From the NCBI GenBank assembly GCA_041751425.1, contig JBGSXL010000017.1:124001-188000 (forward strand): 64,000 bases of DNA, written 5' to 3'. The notes under the pieces were generated by a model. That model was not told the origin of the DNA. It saw only the letters and a program-made list of their open reading frames with translations, and did not search any database. Each line of letters opens with the position of its first letter. Within the stretch, counting starts at the first letter, position 1. The position numbers and the translations under genes were made by a program. Shown in pieces: positions 44,915 through 54,266 of this stretch. Origin of the DNA: JAVVEG01 sp041751425. Lineage in GTDB: Bacteria > Pseudomonadota > Gammaproteobacteria > Pseudomonadales > Pseudohongiellaceae.

Positions 44915-44935
44915 TGTCAACAAGTCGCGTTGACA
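44915..44935. promoter_or_regulatory. Inverted repeat TGTCAAC-N7-GTTGACA upstream of the thioesterase gene
   Basis: Two 7-bp arms form a perfect inverted repeat about 75 bases before the thioesterase start, directly after the preceding stop codon. The right arm includes TTGACA, a perfect -35 hexamer, though no good -10 is seen at the right distance. Operator function is inference. Confidence 0.4.
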
Positions 44936-45009
44936 AGTGTGTTAATGTAGCAAGCGACCCCACACAAATTACCCACACGCGGCGCGTAGCACACGGGAAA
45001 GGAAAGCGA

Positions 45010-45435
45010 ATGAGCCTGATAGATGATGATATGGATCTGGAGCCGACCCCGGTTGGTGATCTGGCATTGCAAACGTTGGCCATGCCCCGGGATACGAATG
45101 CCAACGGTGACATCTTCGGTGGCTGGCTGGTATCACAAATGGACCTTGCTGCAGGTATCGCCACCAAGAAAGTAACCAAAGGTCGCTCTGCTACGGTATC
45201 CATTAAGAATGTAACTTTTTTGGCGCCGGTCAGCGTCGGTTCTGTGGTTAGTTGTTACGCGGAAATTCTGGAGATCGGGCGCAGCTCCATGCATATCAAT
45301 ATTGAGGTATGGATCTCCAATTCACTTACGCCAAATGGTCAGCAAAAAGTTGCCGAAGGTTTGTTTGTCTTTGTCGCTATTGATGATAGTGGCCGCACGC
45401 GCAGAATTGGGCCAGTAGATATCAAGAAGAAATAA
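45010..45435 (+). CDS. YciA-type acyl-CoA thioesterase
   Basis: 141 residues from ATG 45010 with AGGAAAG upstream; the in-frame region back to 44896 overlaps the preceding gene and is not family-like. The hot-dog fold signature DTNANGDIFGGWLVSQMDLAAG contains the catalytic aspartate and matches the YciA/acyl-CoA hydrolase family, which releases CoA from a range of acyl-CoAs. The C-terminus (FVFVAIDDSGRTRRI) is also typical. Exact chain-length preference cannot be read. Confidence 0.88.
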   Translation: MSLIDDDMDLEPTPVGDLALQTLAMPRDTNANGDIFGGWLVSQMDLAAGIATKKVTKGRSATVSIKNVTFLAPVSVGSVVSCYAEILEIGRSSMHINIEVWISNSLTPNGQQKVAEGLFVFVAIDDSGRTRRIGPVDIKKK

Positions 45436-45468
45436 AAGCAGAACGAACAACAGAAAGGGAAGCAACAA

Positions 45469-46014
45469 ATGCACGCAAGCAAAAAACAATTGGAAGCAAC
45501 ATTGCCGCATATTCAGGCAGCGCCAACTGATGCAGGACCCGTTGAATTGATAGTCTGTCGTCCTGCAAATAATCAACGCAAGGTGCTCACCGAGGCGCTT
45601 CTCGATCCCGAAACAGGCTTGCAGGGTGACAACTGGTTGCAGCGCGGAGACCCTTCAGCGACAAATCAAACTGCATATCGAAACATGCAGATCAATATTA
45701 TGAGTGCGCGCGCGGCAGCAGCTATTGCGCAGAATAAATCGCGCTGGTCATTGGCAGGTGATCAGTTCTTTATCGACATGGATTTGAGCGAGAACAATTT
45801 GCCGCCGGGCGCAAGACTCGCCATTGGCACAGCCATTCTGGAAATTACCGCGGAGCCACATTTGGGATGCAGGAAGTTCTCCGATCACTTCGGTAAGGAC
45901 GCGGTAATGTTTGTTAATTCGGATATAGGTAAAGCGCTGCACCTGCGCGGATTGAATGCGAAAATTGTGAAGAGTGGTATGGTCGTAACCGGTGATATGG
46001 CGCGCAAGTTGTAG
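45469..46014 (+). CDS. MOSC domain-containing protein
   Basis: 181 residues, preceded by AAAGGGAAG. The MOSC beta-barrel features are a basic GDQFFIDMDLSENNLPPGARL segment and the conserved cysteine in PHLGCRKFSDHFG, as in the C-terminal domain of molybdenum cofactor sulfurase. These proteins carry sulfur or bind molybdenum cofactor. No molybdoenzyme gene is nearby, so the role is open. It follows the thioesterase by 33 bases on the same strand. Confidence 0.8.
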   Translation: MHASKKQLEATLPHIQAAPTDAGPVELIVCRPANNQRKVLTEALLDPETGLQGDNWLQRGDPSATNQTAYRNMQINIMSARAAAAIAQNKSRWSLAGDQFFIDMDLSENNLPPGARLAIGTAILEITAEPHLGCRKFSDHFGKDAVMFVNSDIGKALHLRGLNAKIVKSGMVVTGDMARKL

Positions 46015-46107
46015 TTGTCAAAATCGCAAAAGATATAAAAATTAAAAGGAGTCAGCGGGCGCTCAAACAACACTATGCAGGAACTAAGAACATGTCAGGA
46101 GCAGCTT

Positions 46108-46509
46108 ATGAAAGGCAGTTGTCTGTGCAAGGCTATCGCTTACGAGATTGACAGTATTGATTTTCCAATTAGTCACTGCCACTGCATCACATGCCAGAAA
46201 GCACATTCAGCAGCATTCGCCACAACAGCTAGAGTCATGCGAGAGAATTTCCGCTGGTTGCAGGGTGAGAAAAAAGTGGCAACATATGAGTCATCACCAG
46301 GCAAGCTGCGTCATTTCTGTCCGGCATGCGGTTCGCATCTGGTGGCTGAGCGCGTTGACATGGCTTATGTGATAGTGCGTGTTGCCACACTGGATGATGA
46401 TCCCGGCATGGTTCCGGAGTTGCATATCTGGACAGCGCACGATCGGCCCTGGCTGGCGCACAAGAATCTAGATGAACATGAGGAATGGCAGCCGGGACGA
46501 ACGGTTTAA
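46108..46509 (+). CDS. GFA/CENP-V family zinc protein
   Basis: 133 residues from ATG 46108, with AGGAG (46097-46101) six bases upstream; an earlier in-frame ATG at 46075 is less well placed. Zinc ligands are visible in GSCLCKAIAYEI, HCHCITCQKAHS and FCPACGSHL, the pattern of the glutathione-dependent formaldehyde-activating enzyme (GFA) family. Most family members have no proven reaction, so catalytic activity is not claimed. Confidence 0.85.
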   Translation: MKGSCLCKAIAYEIDSIDFPISHCHCITCQKAHSAAFATTARVMRENFRWLQGEKKVATYESSPGKLRHFCPACGSHLVAERVDMAYVIVRVATLDDDPGMVPELHIWTAHDRPWLAHKNLDEHEEWQPGRTV

Positions 46510-46568
46510 CAAATAGCAACGGTCATCAGTAAAATAGAATTCCATTTTGGAATGTGACAAGGTGAAGT

Positions 46569-47276
46569 ATGGTTTCAATATCTTCGTTGCATGGCAGCGT
46601 AAATTCAAAACTAACATTGCTGCTTATAGTCGTGCTGGGTTTGACGGCGCTACCCTCGTCAGCGCAAGAATCGACTGCGCAGAGTCCCAGCATTGAAAGT
46701 AGTCTCGATCAGGCATGGGACGCCATCGAGACACTGGATGCGTTAGCAGTTACCTGTCAGGTCAATTTGGAACCACAAGATTCTGAAAATCTTCCTGGGG
46801 CAGAGTGTCGCGATTTCATGGCGCAAATGCATGGACCTGCTTTCCAGAGTTACCGATCGCATTGTGATGCCGTACTTGTCTGGCGCGACGCGCAGATTGC
46901 ACAACGTTTCGCACAAACTACCGATGAGAACACAAACGATGTTCAACAGAGCAATGCGCTGTTGGATAATATGATGCGCGCGGAGTACGTGTGTGGGGTC
47001 GATGCGTTGGCCAGACGCAGTGAACATATTATTCCCGTTTACCAGTCTATCGATGGCGTTCAACAACAATACAGTGATGGCAGACAGCATCTTCTGAACA
47101 GGATACAGGATTTGCAGTTTCAACAACGCGAAACAGCGGAGCGGCAAAGAGCATTGCGCGCAATGGAGGATTCGCGAACGCGACAAGACAGGTTGACAGG
47201 AGAGCTTTTTGATCGTCAGACACTGGAATTATTGCGACAACAATTACGGCAGGAACAACTAAGACCAAATCCTTGA
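46569..47276 (+). CDS. Putative secreted (periplasmic) protein with C-terminal coiled coil
   Basis: 235 residues. A signal peptide is likely, with a hydrophobic core about 15-28 and an S-S-A cleavage site near residue 32. Four cysteines follow in the mature part (in VTCQV, AECRD, SHCDA, YVCGV), which could form two disulfides. The last 80 residues are rich in Gln, Arg and Glu and look like a coiled coil (QDLQFQQRETAERQRALRAM). No family is recognised. It converges on uvrD with 24 bases between stops. Confidence 0.65.
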   Translation: MVSISSLHGSVNSKLTLLLIVVLGLTALPSSAQESTAQSPSIESSLDQAWDAIETLDALAVTCQVNLEPQDSENLPGAECRDFMAQMHGPAFQSYRSHCDAVLVWRDAQIAQRFAQTTDENTNDVQQSNALLDNMMRAEYVCGVDALARRSEHIIPVYQSIDGVQQQYSDGRQHLLNRIQDLQFQQRETAERQRALRAMEDSRTRQDRLTGELFDRQTLELLRQQLRQEQLRPNP

Positions 47277-47300
47277 ATAAGGTTCAACTTCGCGCATCAA

Positions 47301-49538
47301 TCAAGCAACCACTTCCAGCCGCGCAAACGACAGCACCAGCCACTTGCTGCCCGCTTCCTTGAAATTTACCTGCACGCGCGCATTCGGTCCGCTGCCCTCA
47401 TAATTAAGCACAACTCCTTCGCCGAACTTGCCATGCCGTACACGCTGCCCCAGTGAGATTTCTGTTTCAGGAACCTGTGCGCCAGACATAACATGTTTAT
47501 TGTTAGACATGGTACCTGTTGAGCCACTTGAGTTACGACCATAAGCGGCATTATTACCATAACCGAATGGACGGCTGACAGTGGACTTCAAACGTACCTG
47601 CTCAATCAACTCCTGCGGAATCTCGCGAATGAATCGCGAAGGCCGGGTCAAATTCACTTCGCCATGCAGGCGTCGTGACTCGGCATAGGTAATAGTCAGT
47701 TTCTTCATTGCACGAGTGATGCCCACATAGCAAAGGCGCCGCTCTTCCTCCAGGCCGCTGAGATTTTCCATCGACATCTTGTGAGGGAACAATCCTTCTT
47801 CCATGCCGGCAAGAAACACCATTGGGAACTCCAGCCCCTTGGCCGAGTGCAGCGTCATCAACTGCACCGCATCTTCAGATTCCGCTGCCTGCGCATCGCC
47901 GGCATCCAGCGCGGCCTGATCCAGAAACGCTGCGAGCACATCGGCTTCCGTGAACTCTTCGTCACCCGCAAACTCTTCCGCGAAGCTGCTGGTTGCGTTC
48001 ACCAGCTCCTCCAGGTTCTCGATGCGGCCCTGAGCTTTCTCGCCGCCTTCTTTCTGATGGTGTTGCACCAGGCCACTGCGCTCAACCACCATCGCAACTT
48101 TCTTGTCCAGCGACAAGGCATCACTGTCACTTTGCAAACCATTAATCAGGCGCATGAAGTTTTGTACGGCAGCTATTGCGCGTGCGGGCAGCACATTGTG
48201 CGTCACACATTGCTGACAGGCAGCCCACAATGAAATATCGCTGCTGCGGGCGATGTCGCGGATCATGTCCAGCGTGCGACCACCTATGCCACGCGTTGGC
48301 ACATTGATGACGCGCTCCATTGCGGTATCATCGTTGCGGTTCATCAACAAGCGCAGATAAGCCAGCGCATTGCGAATCTCCAGCCGCTCGTAAAAGCGAT
48401 GGCCGCCATAAATACGATAAGGCATCGCAACGCGCAACAGCGCATCTTCCAGTTCGCGTGACTGGGCATTAGAACGATACAGAATGGCGGCGTCAGATAA
48501 GCGATTGCCTGTGTTCAACCAGTCCTGTAAACGGTCTACGATAAAACGCGCTTCGTCCTGTTCATTGAATGCCTCGTACAGGGAAATAGCTTCGCCCTCG
48601 GCATCCTCTGTCCATAACTCTTTGCCCAGTCTGCCCTGATTGTTGTTGATCAGTTTGTTGGCGGCTTTCAAAATGGTAGACGTGGAACGGTAATTCTGTT
48701 CCAGGCGAATCGTGTCGGCTCCGGGGAAGTCCTTGTTGAACTGTTGAATGTTTTCAATCTTGGCGCCGCGCCAGCCATAGATAGACTGATCATCATCGCC
48801 CACCACCATCAGGAAATTTTCCTTACCTGCCAATACGCGCAACCAGGCGTACTGAATAGCATTGGTGTCCTGAAACTCATCCACCAGAATATGCTTAAAT
48901 CTTTTCTGGTAGTGCTGCAGAATCTGCGGAGAGTTCAACCACAGCTCGTGCGCACGTAACAGAATCTCGCCGAAGTCGACCATGCCGCCCCTGTTGCACG
49001 CATCCTCATAAGCGAGGTAAACGGTAATCATCGTGCGCGTGTATTCATCACCAAAATGTTCTATGCCGGCGGCGCGTCTGCCTTCATCTTTTTGCGAATT
49101 GATGTACCACTGAATCTGGCGAGGCGGCCAGCGCTCTTCATCGATGTTGAGATTTTTACAGAGCCGTTTTATCAGGCGCAGCTGATCGTCGCTGTCCAGG
49201 ATATGAAAGTTTTCCTGAAGCCCGGCTTCTTTCCAGTGCGCACGTAATAGCCGATGCGCCAAACCATGAAATGTTCCTACCCACATGCCACCGGTAGGTT
49301 GGTGCAATAATTCTTCAATGCGGTTGCGCATCTCCCTGGCAGCCTTGTTCGTGAACGTCACAGAGAGTATGCCGAACGGTGAAATGCCTTCAGTCTGCAT
49401 CAACCACGCAATGCGATGCACCAGGACCCGGGTCTTGCCACTGCCTGCGCCGGCCAGTACCAATAAATTATTGGCAGGCGCTGCAACGGCTTGACGCTGG
49501 GGATCATTAAGGGAATCAAGAATGTAGGAAACGTCCAT
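47301..49538 (-). CDS. uvrD: DNA helicase II UvrD
   Basis: 745 residues, slightly longer than E. coli UvrD (720). Superfamily 1 motifs are intact: Walker A AGAGSGKTR, motif Ia SVTFTNKAAREM, motif II DEFQDTN, motif III GDDDQSIYGWRGA, motif IV LEQNYRS and motif VI YVGITRAMKK. The C-terminal Tudor-like domain (GQRVRHGKFGEGVVLNYEG) identifies UvrD rather than Rep. It unwinds DNA in mismatch and excision repair. Confidence 0.95.
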   Translation of the reverse strand: MDVSYILDSLNDPQRQAVAAPANNLLVLAGAGSGKTRVLVHRIAWLMQTEGISPFGILSVTFTNKAAREMRNRIEELLHQPTGGMWVGTFHGLAHRLLRAHWKEAGLQENFHILDSDDQLRLIKRLCKNLNIDEERWPPRQIQWYINSQKDEGRRAAGIEHFGDEYTRTMITVYLAYEDACNRGGMVDFGEILLRAHELWLNSPQILQHYQKRFKHILVDEFQDTNAIQYAWLRVLAGKENFLMVVGDDDQSIYGWRGAKIENIQQFNKDFPGADTIRLEQNYRSTSTILKAANKLINNNQGRLGKELWTEDAEGEAISLYEAFNEQDEARFIVDRLQDWLNTGNRLSDAAILYRSNAQSRELEDALLRVAMPYRIYGGHRFYERLEIRNALAYLRLLMNRNDDTAMERVINVPTRGIGGRTLDMIRDIARSSDISLWAACQQCVTHNVLPARAIAAVQNFMRLINGLQSDSDALSLDKKVAMVVERSGLVQHHQKEGGEKAQGRIENLEELVNATSSFAEEFAGDEEFTEADVLAAFLDQAALDAGDAQAAESEDAVQLMTLHSAKGLEFPMVFLAGMEEGLFPHKMSMENLSGLEEERRLCYVGITRAMKKLTITYAESRRLHGEVNLTRPSRFIREIPQELIEQVRLKSTVSRPFGYGNNAAYGRNSSGSTGTMSNNKHVMSGAQVPETEISLGQRVRHGKFGEGVVLNYEGSGPNARVQVNFKEAGSKWLVLSFARLEVVA

Positions 49539-49727
49539 TGAGCTCTTCAGTCACAGTTCAATCGGGCTGTCATTTTCAGATGTCGGCGCAGGTGTCAGCA
49601 ATGGTATCACCAATGCCGACAAGCAGGGGACCGTTGGGGTGAATTGCGGCATTTCGAGCGAAAGTTCGCTTTTGTCGCCAACAGTAACTTGCTAATATGC
49701 GCCTTCTTTATTTCCCAGGAGCACACC

Positions 49728-50915
49728 ATGTCTGCCAATTCAGACAACGCCAAATTCAATTGGCAAGATCCATTCCTCATGGATGAGATGTTAAGCGAAG
49801 AAGAACGCATGGTTCGCGATACCGCTCGCCAGTATGCGCAGGAAAAATTATTACCTCGTGTTCGTGATGCGTATCGCAAGGAATACACAGACCCGGCTAT
49901 CTTTCGGGAAATGGGTGAACTGGGTTTGCTGGGTTCCGCACTGCATGGTTATGGTTGTGCCGGTGTTAATTACGTCAGCTATGGTCTGATTGCGCGCGAG
50001 ATAGAAGCGGTGGATTCAGGATATCGCTCCATGCTCAGCGTGCAATCCAGTCTGGTCATGCATCCTATATACGCTTATGGCACTGAGGAGCAGAAGCAGA
50101 AGTATCTGCCCAAACTGGCTACCGGCGAATGGATTGGTTGTTTCGGCCTGACCGAACCTGATTACGGTTCCGACCCGGCTGGTATGCTGACACGCGCCCG
50201 TAAGGTGGATGGCGGCTACAGCATGAGTGGTGCCAAGAATTGGATCAGCAACTCCCCCATTGCCGATGTCTTTGTCGTCTGGGGAAAAACCGACGATGGC
50301 CTGATACGTGGTTTTGTCTTGGAAAAGGGCATGAAAGGCCTGTCCGCGCCCAAGATTGAGGGTAAATTGGCGTTACGTGCTTCTATCACCGGCGAAATCG
50401 TCATGGATGAAGTGTTTGTTCCCGAGGAAAACCTGCTGCCTGGCGTGCATGGCCTGAAGGGTCCGTTTGGTTGTCTGAACTCGGCGCGTCTGGGCATAGC
50501 CTGGGGCGCATTGGGTGCTGCCGAAACCTGCTGGCACACAGCGTTGCAATACACGCTGGACCGCAAGCAGTTCGACCGTCCGCTGGCGGCAAACCAATTG
50601 ATTCAGAAAAAACTGGCTGTGATGCAGACGGATATCTCCATCGGATTGCTGGCCTGTTTGCAGGGTACCCGTCTGCGTGATGAAGGCAAACTGGCACCGC
50701 CACTGATTTCCCTGCTTAAGCGCAATTCCTGCCTGAAAGCACTGGACGTGGCGCGTGAAGCACGCGATATGCTGGGAGGCAATGGCATCTCTGACGAGTA
50801 TCCGGTAATGCGTCATGCGCAGAATCTGGAAGTGGTCAATACCTACGAAGGTACGCAGGATATTCACGCGTTGATCCTGGGTCGGGCACAGACCGGTATC
50901 CAGGCGTTCAGCTAA
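49728..50915 (+). CDS. gcdH: Glutaryl-CoA dehydrogenase
   Basis: 395 residues from ATG 49728 with CAGGAG eight bases upstream; the frame is open to 49644. It is an acyl-CoA dehydrogenase with the glutaryl-CoA-specific SVQSSLVMHPIYAYGTEEQK region, substrate-binding residues near SGYRSM, the FAD-binding GCFGLTEPDYGSD motif, and the catalytic glutamate in NTYEGTQDIHALILGR. It oxidises and decarboxylates glutaryl-CoA to crotonyl-CoA in lysine and tryptophan breakdown. No CoA-transferase partner gene is adjacent. Confidence 0.93.
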   Translation: MSANSDNAKFNWQDPFLMDEMLSEEERMVRDTARQYAQEKLLPRVRDAYRKEYTDPAIFREMGELGLLGSALHGYGCAGVNYVSYGLIAREIEAVDSGYRSMLSVQSSLVMHPIYAYGTEEQKQKYLPKLATGEWIGCFGLTEPDYGSDPAGMLTRARKVDGGYSMSGAKNWISNSPIADVFVVWGKTDDGLIRGFVLEKGMKGLSAPKIEGKLALRASITGEIVMDEVFVPEENLLPGVHGLKGPFGCLNSARLGIAWGALGAAETCWHTALQYTLDRKQFDRPLAANQLIQKKLAVMQTDISIGLLACLQGTRLRDEGKLAPPLISLLKRNSCLKALDVAREARDMLGGNGISDEYPVMRHAQNLEVVNTYEGTQDIHALILGRAQTGIQAFS

Positions 50916-51299
50916 GCCGCTTAAGCGTGCTGAATGCGTGATAAATCATCACAAAATTGATCAATAAGTAGCCGTACTGAAACAGGTTTCTGTGTTAAAG
51001 CAGAAGCCTGTTTTCCTATAAAAACCCTATATCCGTAAACAATCCGCAAATTCTCTGCAAAACCTTCGCTTAATCTCTTGAATGAGTTCATTTTTCTACC
51101 TCCAACCTATTCCAATATACGGTTTCCCGAGTCTATAATGCCGCATGGTTCAAAATGTGACATTTCGTCATATGCAAGAACCAAGCAACACGCTGCAATC
51201 TTTGGGCCTTAGGCTTTATCGATTAGCAGAAGGGCATCCGCCCGATCCGACTAACTATCAGTCGGCTTGTGAGAACTATAATTTAAGGGACCCACACTA
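50916..51299. other. gcdH to TonB-receptor intergenic region
   Basis: 384 bases. It contains the gcdH terminator (50981-51016), a TATAAT at 51134-51139 that could be a -10 element for the receptor gene (only a weak -35, TCCAAT, 17 bases upstream), and then a roughly 150-base leader to the receptor ATG. GACATTTCGTC-like short palindromic words and an ACTATCAGTCGG segment are present, but I see no recognised riboswitch, Fur box or small gene. Confidence 0.5.
50981..51016 (+). terminator. Terminator hairpin after gcdH
   Basis: AACAGGTTTCTG (50981-50992) pairs with CAGAAGCCTGTT (51001-51012) over 12 positions with one G-U pair, with an 8-base loop, followed by TTCC. The T-tract is short, so efficiency may be moderate. 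Confidence 0.75.
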
Positions 51300-54197
51300 A
51301 TGGCTACAAATAACAACTTAAGACGTGCGATAAAAATTGCACTGGTTACCGGCGCCTATTCGGTCGGAGCTGGTGTAATGGGATCTGCCTACGCGCAGCA
51401 ACCCGCAGCTAATCAAGTGGAAGAAATTACCGTAACGGGCAGCCGCATTGTCCGTCAGGATTACAACTCAACCAGTCCGGTATTTACTCTGGACTCCAGC
51501 GCAATCCGCGACGCGGGCACCATGCAGATCGAACAGGTTCTGAATGAACTGCCACAACTGGTACCTTCAATCACAACTACTTCCAACAACCCATCCAATG
51601 GTGGCCAGGCGAACATTAACCTGCGCGGCCTCGGAACCGGCCGTACTCTGGTTCTGATGGACGGTGCGCGTATTCAACCTTCTAACGTAAGTGGCGTGAT
51701 CGACCTGAACACAATTCCGTCAGCGCTGATTCAAAGCGTGGAAATTGTAAGTGGCGGCGGTTCTGCGATTTACGGTTCTGATGCGATTTCTGGTGTGGTA
51801 AACATCAAGATGCGTCGTGACTTCGAAGGCGTTCAGGTCAGCGGTATGACCGGACGCACAGCAGAAGGCGACGGCGACCAGAATAACATCAGCCTGGTAA
51901 TGGGTGGCAATTTCGACGATAACCGTGGTAACGCGGTATTGTTTGTCAGCTACGACGATCGTGATGGCGTATTTGCCGGAGACCGTAAGTTCTCCCAGGT
52001 AGCACTGGGACCAGCTCTGACGCCACTGGGCTCAGCTGCGATTCCTGATGGCTATTATGTTGCGTCAGGCAATAACCCAGCCACTCAGGCTTCCTATGAT
52101 GCCGCATTCGGACCAGGCGCTGTAGCCAGTTCAGGGTGGATTGGTTTCAACGCTGATGGCTCACTCTTCTCCCGTATAGGTACGGTGGGTTACACAGGTG
52201 ATAAAACTGACATCGGTTTCAACCCGAACGTTTTCACCTACAATTATGCGCCGGTAAACTACCTGCAATTGCCACTCGAGCGTCGTCAATTGGCGGCGAT
52301 GGCGCATTACAACCTGACCGACAATCTAGAAGTCTATACAAGAATGTCGGTGACAAGCTACTCGGCCTCACAAGAGCTGGCAGCAACGCCTGTCACTTCT
52401 GGTGTTGGTTCCACAGTCTCAGCCAGCAACCCGTTTATTCCAGCCCCTCTGGCTAATATACTTGCATCAAGAACCAATCCGACGGCGCCGTTTACGTTCT
52501 TCAAGCGCACCATCGAAATTGGTCCACGTAGAAGCGTCAACGATTACGACGTGGCACAAATTACTGTGGGTACCCGTGGCGACCTGGAACTGGGCGATTA
52601 CACCTGGAACTGGGATGTGTTCGGTAGCTGGGGTCGTACTCAACGTACTGAAGTACAAACCGGTAACGTATCCCGTTCCAAGCTGCAGTCTGCTTACAAT
52701 GCAACAGCAGCAAATCCTGACCCGCTGGGCTGTGGTGGCTTGAACCCGTTCGGCCTGAATCGTATTTCTGCTCCTTGTGCGCAAGCTATTGCCGTGCAGG
52801 CGCAAAACACCACGATTCTGGAAAACAAGTTCGCAGCAGCCAGCTTCACCGGTGGTGTGCTCGAGTTGCCAGCCGGTACATTGATGGCAGCGTTTGGTGC
52901 TGAATACCGCGACAGTGAAGCGGAATTCCGTCCTGACCAGTTCCTGTCCAGCGGCGACGTGGTAGGCTTCAACGCCGGCCAGCCGATCACTGGCGGCATT
53001 GATGTCACCGAATACTTCGTTGAGGTTTCTGTGCCATTACTGGCTGAAATGCCTGGTATTGACTACCTGGGTCTGGATGCCGCGTATCGATACTCGGATT
53101 ACAACCTGGCAGGTGGTGTAGAGACCTACATGGCTGGCCTGCAGTATGAGCCATTTGAGCAATTGATGTTCCGCGCCTCCTATAACCGCGCGATTGCAGC
53201 CCCAAGCGTGAGCCAGTTGTTTGCTCCGCAAACTGAGGGCTTCCCAGCCTATACAGATCCGTGCTGGAATGGCAGCGCCGAGCGTACCGGCCCCAATGCA
53301 TCACAAGTCAATGCATTGTGTGCGGCGCAAGGTGCACCTGCCAACTTCCCACAGGGTAACTCCCAGGTACGTGCGCTGGTTGGTGGTAACGTGAATCTGG
53401 CACCAGAAATCGCGGATACCTACACGTTCGGCGCCGTTTGGTCGCCTGAAGTTGCAGGCGACACGTTGCGCCTGGCAGTTGACTGGTTCCGCTACGAGAT
53501 CGAAGAGCGTATCGGCAGTGTTGGCGCCGCTTCAATCGTTTCCCGTTGCTTCAATGGCCAGAATGCCAACCCAAGTTACAGCTTGAGCAATCAGTGGTGT
53601 GGCTTCTTTGAGCGTAGCTCTGGTGGTGTTGCTGAGAACGTGCGTGCGAACGCGCAGAATCTGGGCACCATGAATGTAGAAGGTATCGACCTGCAGTCAG
53701 ACTACGGCTTCGATTTAGGACCAGGCCGCATCAATACCAGTCTGGCAATGACCTACCTGATGGAATGGCAGCAACAGGAAGATCCTGCTGCTCCTTTGAC
53801 GGATCAGGCTGGTACTATCGGTGAGATCTTCGGCGAAACTTTCCCTGAGTGGAAAGGCCGCTTGTCAGTGGGCTATGCCTTCAGCGATTACAACCTACAA
53901 TGGACGATGAACTATGTCGATGGCATGAAAGTTGTAAACAGCAATGCGGCACGTACAGATGTTGTGAACGGCCTGGCACCTAAAGTCAGCAGTTATACGC
54001 TGCATCGTTTGACTGGTAGCTGGAATCCACGTCAGGTTGATGGCCTCAGTTTGACACTGGGCGTTGCCAACTTGCTCGATGAAGAGCCGCCAATCTTCAC
54101 GACTGACGGTGGTGCTGGTGTTCAGTCGAACACTGATCCATCAACGTACGATGTACTGGGAAGAAGATACTTCCTGCAAGCTACGTACTCGTTCTGA
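51300..54197 (+). CDS. TonB-dependent outer-membrane receptor
   Basis: 965 residues. A signal peptide ends near residue 32 (GSAYA), followed by a TonB box (EEITVTGSRI, about 41-50), a plug domain (about 55-170, with LRGLGTGRTLVLMDGARI and GGGSAIYGSDAISGVVNIK), and a large beta barrel ending in aromatic-rich ATYSF, the outer-membrane C-terminal signal. AAGGGA precedes the ATG. It resembles the large receptors of Cellvibrio, Xanthomonas and Caulobacter relatives used for carbohydrate or peptide uptake; the substrate is unknown. A strong terminator follows, and a putative 2OG-Fe(II) oxygenase gene lies downstream. Confidence 0.92.
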   Translation: MATNNNLRRAIKIALVTGAYSVGAGVMGSAYAQQPAANQVEEITVTGSRIVRQDYNSTSPVFTLDSSAIRDAGTMQIEQVLNELPQLVPSITTTSNNPSNGGQANINLRGLGTGRTLVLMDGARIQPSNVSGVIDLNTIPSALIQSVEIVSGGGSAIYGSDAISGVVNIKMRRDFEGVQVSGMTGRTAEGDGDQNNISLVMGGNFDDNRGNAVLFVSYDDRDGVFAGDRKFSQVALGPALTPLGSAAIPDGYYVASGNNPATQASYDAAFGPGAVASSGWIGFNADGSLFSRIGTVGYTGDKTDIGFNPNVFTYNYAPVNYLQLPLERRQLAAMAHYNLTDNLEVYTRMSVTSYSASQELAATPVTSGVGSTVSASNPFIPAPLANILASRTNPTAPFTFFKRTIEIGPRRSVNDYDVAQITVGTRGDLELGDYTWNWDVFGSWGRTQRTEVQTGNVSRSKLQSAYNATAANPDPLGCGGLNPFGLNRISAPCAQAIAVQAQNTTILENKFAAASFTGGVLELPAGTLMAAFGAEYRDSEAEFRPDQFLSSGDVVGFNAGQPITGGIDVTEYFVEVSVPLLAEMPGIDYLGLDAAYRYSDYNLAGGVETYMAGLQYEPFEQLMFRASYNRAIAAPSVSQLFAPQTEGFPAYTDPCWNGSAERTGPNASQVNALCAAQGAPANFPQGNSQVRALVGGNVNLAPEIADTYTFGAVWSPEVAGDTLRLAVDWFRYEIEERIGSVGAASIVSRCFNGQNANPSYSLSNQWCGFFERSSGGVAENVRANAQNLGTMNVEGIDLQSDYGFDLGPGRINTSLAMTYLMEWQQQEDPAAPLTDQAGTIGEIFGETFPEWKGRLSVGYAFSDYNLQWTMNYVDGMKVVNSNAARTDVVNGLAPKVSSYTLHRLTGSWNPRQVDGLSLTLGVANLLDEEPPIFTTDGGAGVQSNTDPSTYDVLGRRYFLQATYSF

Positions 54198-54207
54198 TGA
54201 AACAAAG

Positions 54208-54241
54208 GCCGCCGCTTCGCAAGGAGCGGCGGCTTTTTTTA
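54208..54241 (+). terminator. Rho-independent terminator after the TonB receptor
   Basis: GCCGCCGCT (54208-54216), an 8-base loop and AGCGGCGGC (54225-54233) form a perfect 9-bp GC-rich stem followed by eight T bases. The downstream oxygenase gene would need its own promoter or read-through. Confidence 0.93.
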
Positions 54242-54266
54242 TTCCCGAAAAAGAAGAAGAACTGAC

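Noticed and set aside
51100..51300. Riboswitch upstream of the TonB receptor
   Set aside because: A roughly 150-base leader suggested one, but it has no cobalamin box or other known conserved core, and no stable long stem is evident.
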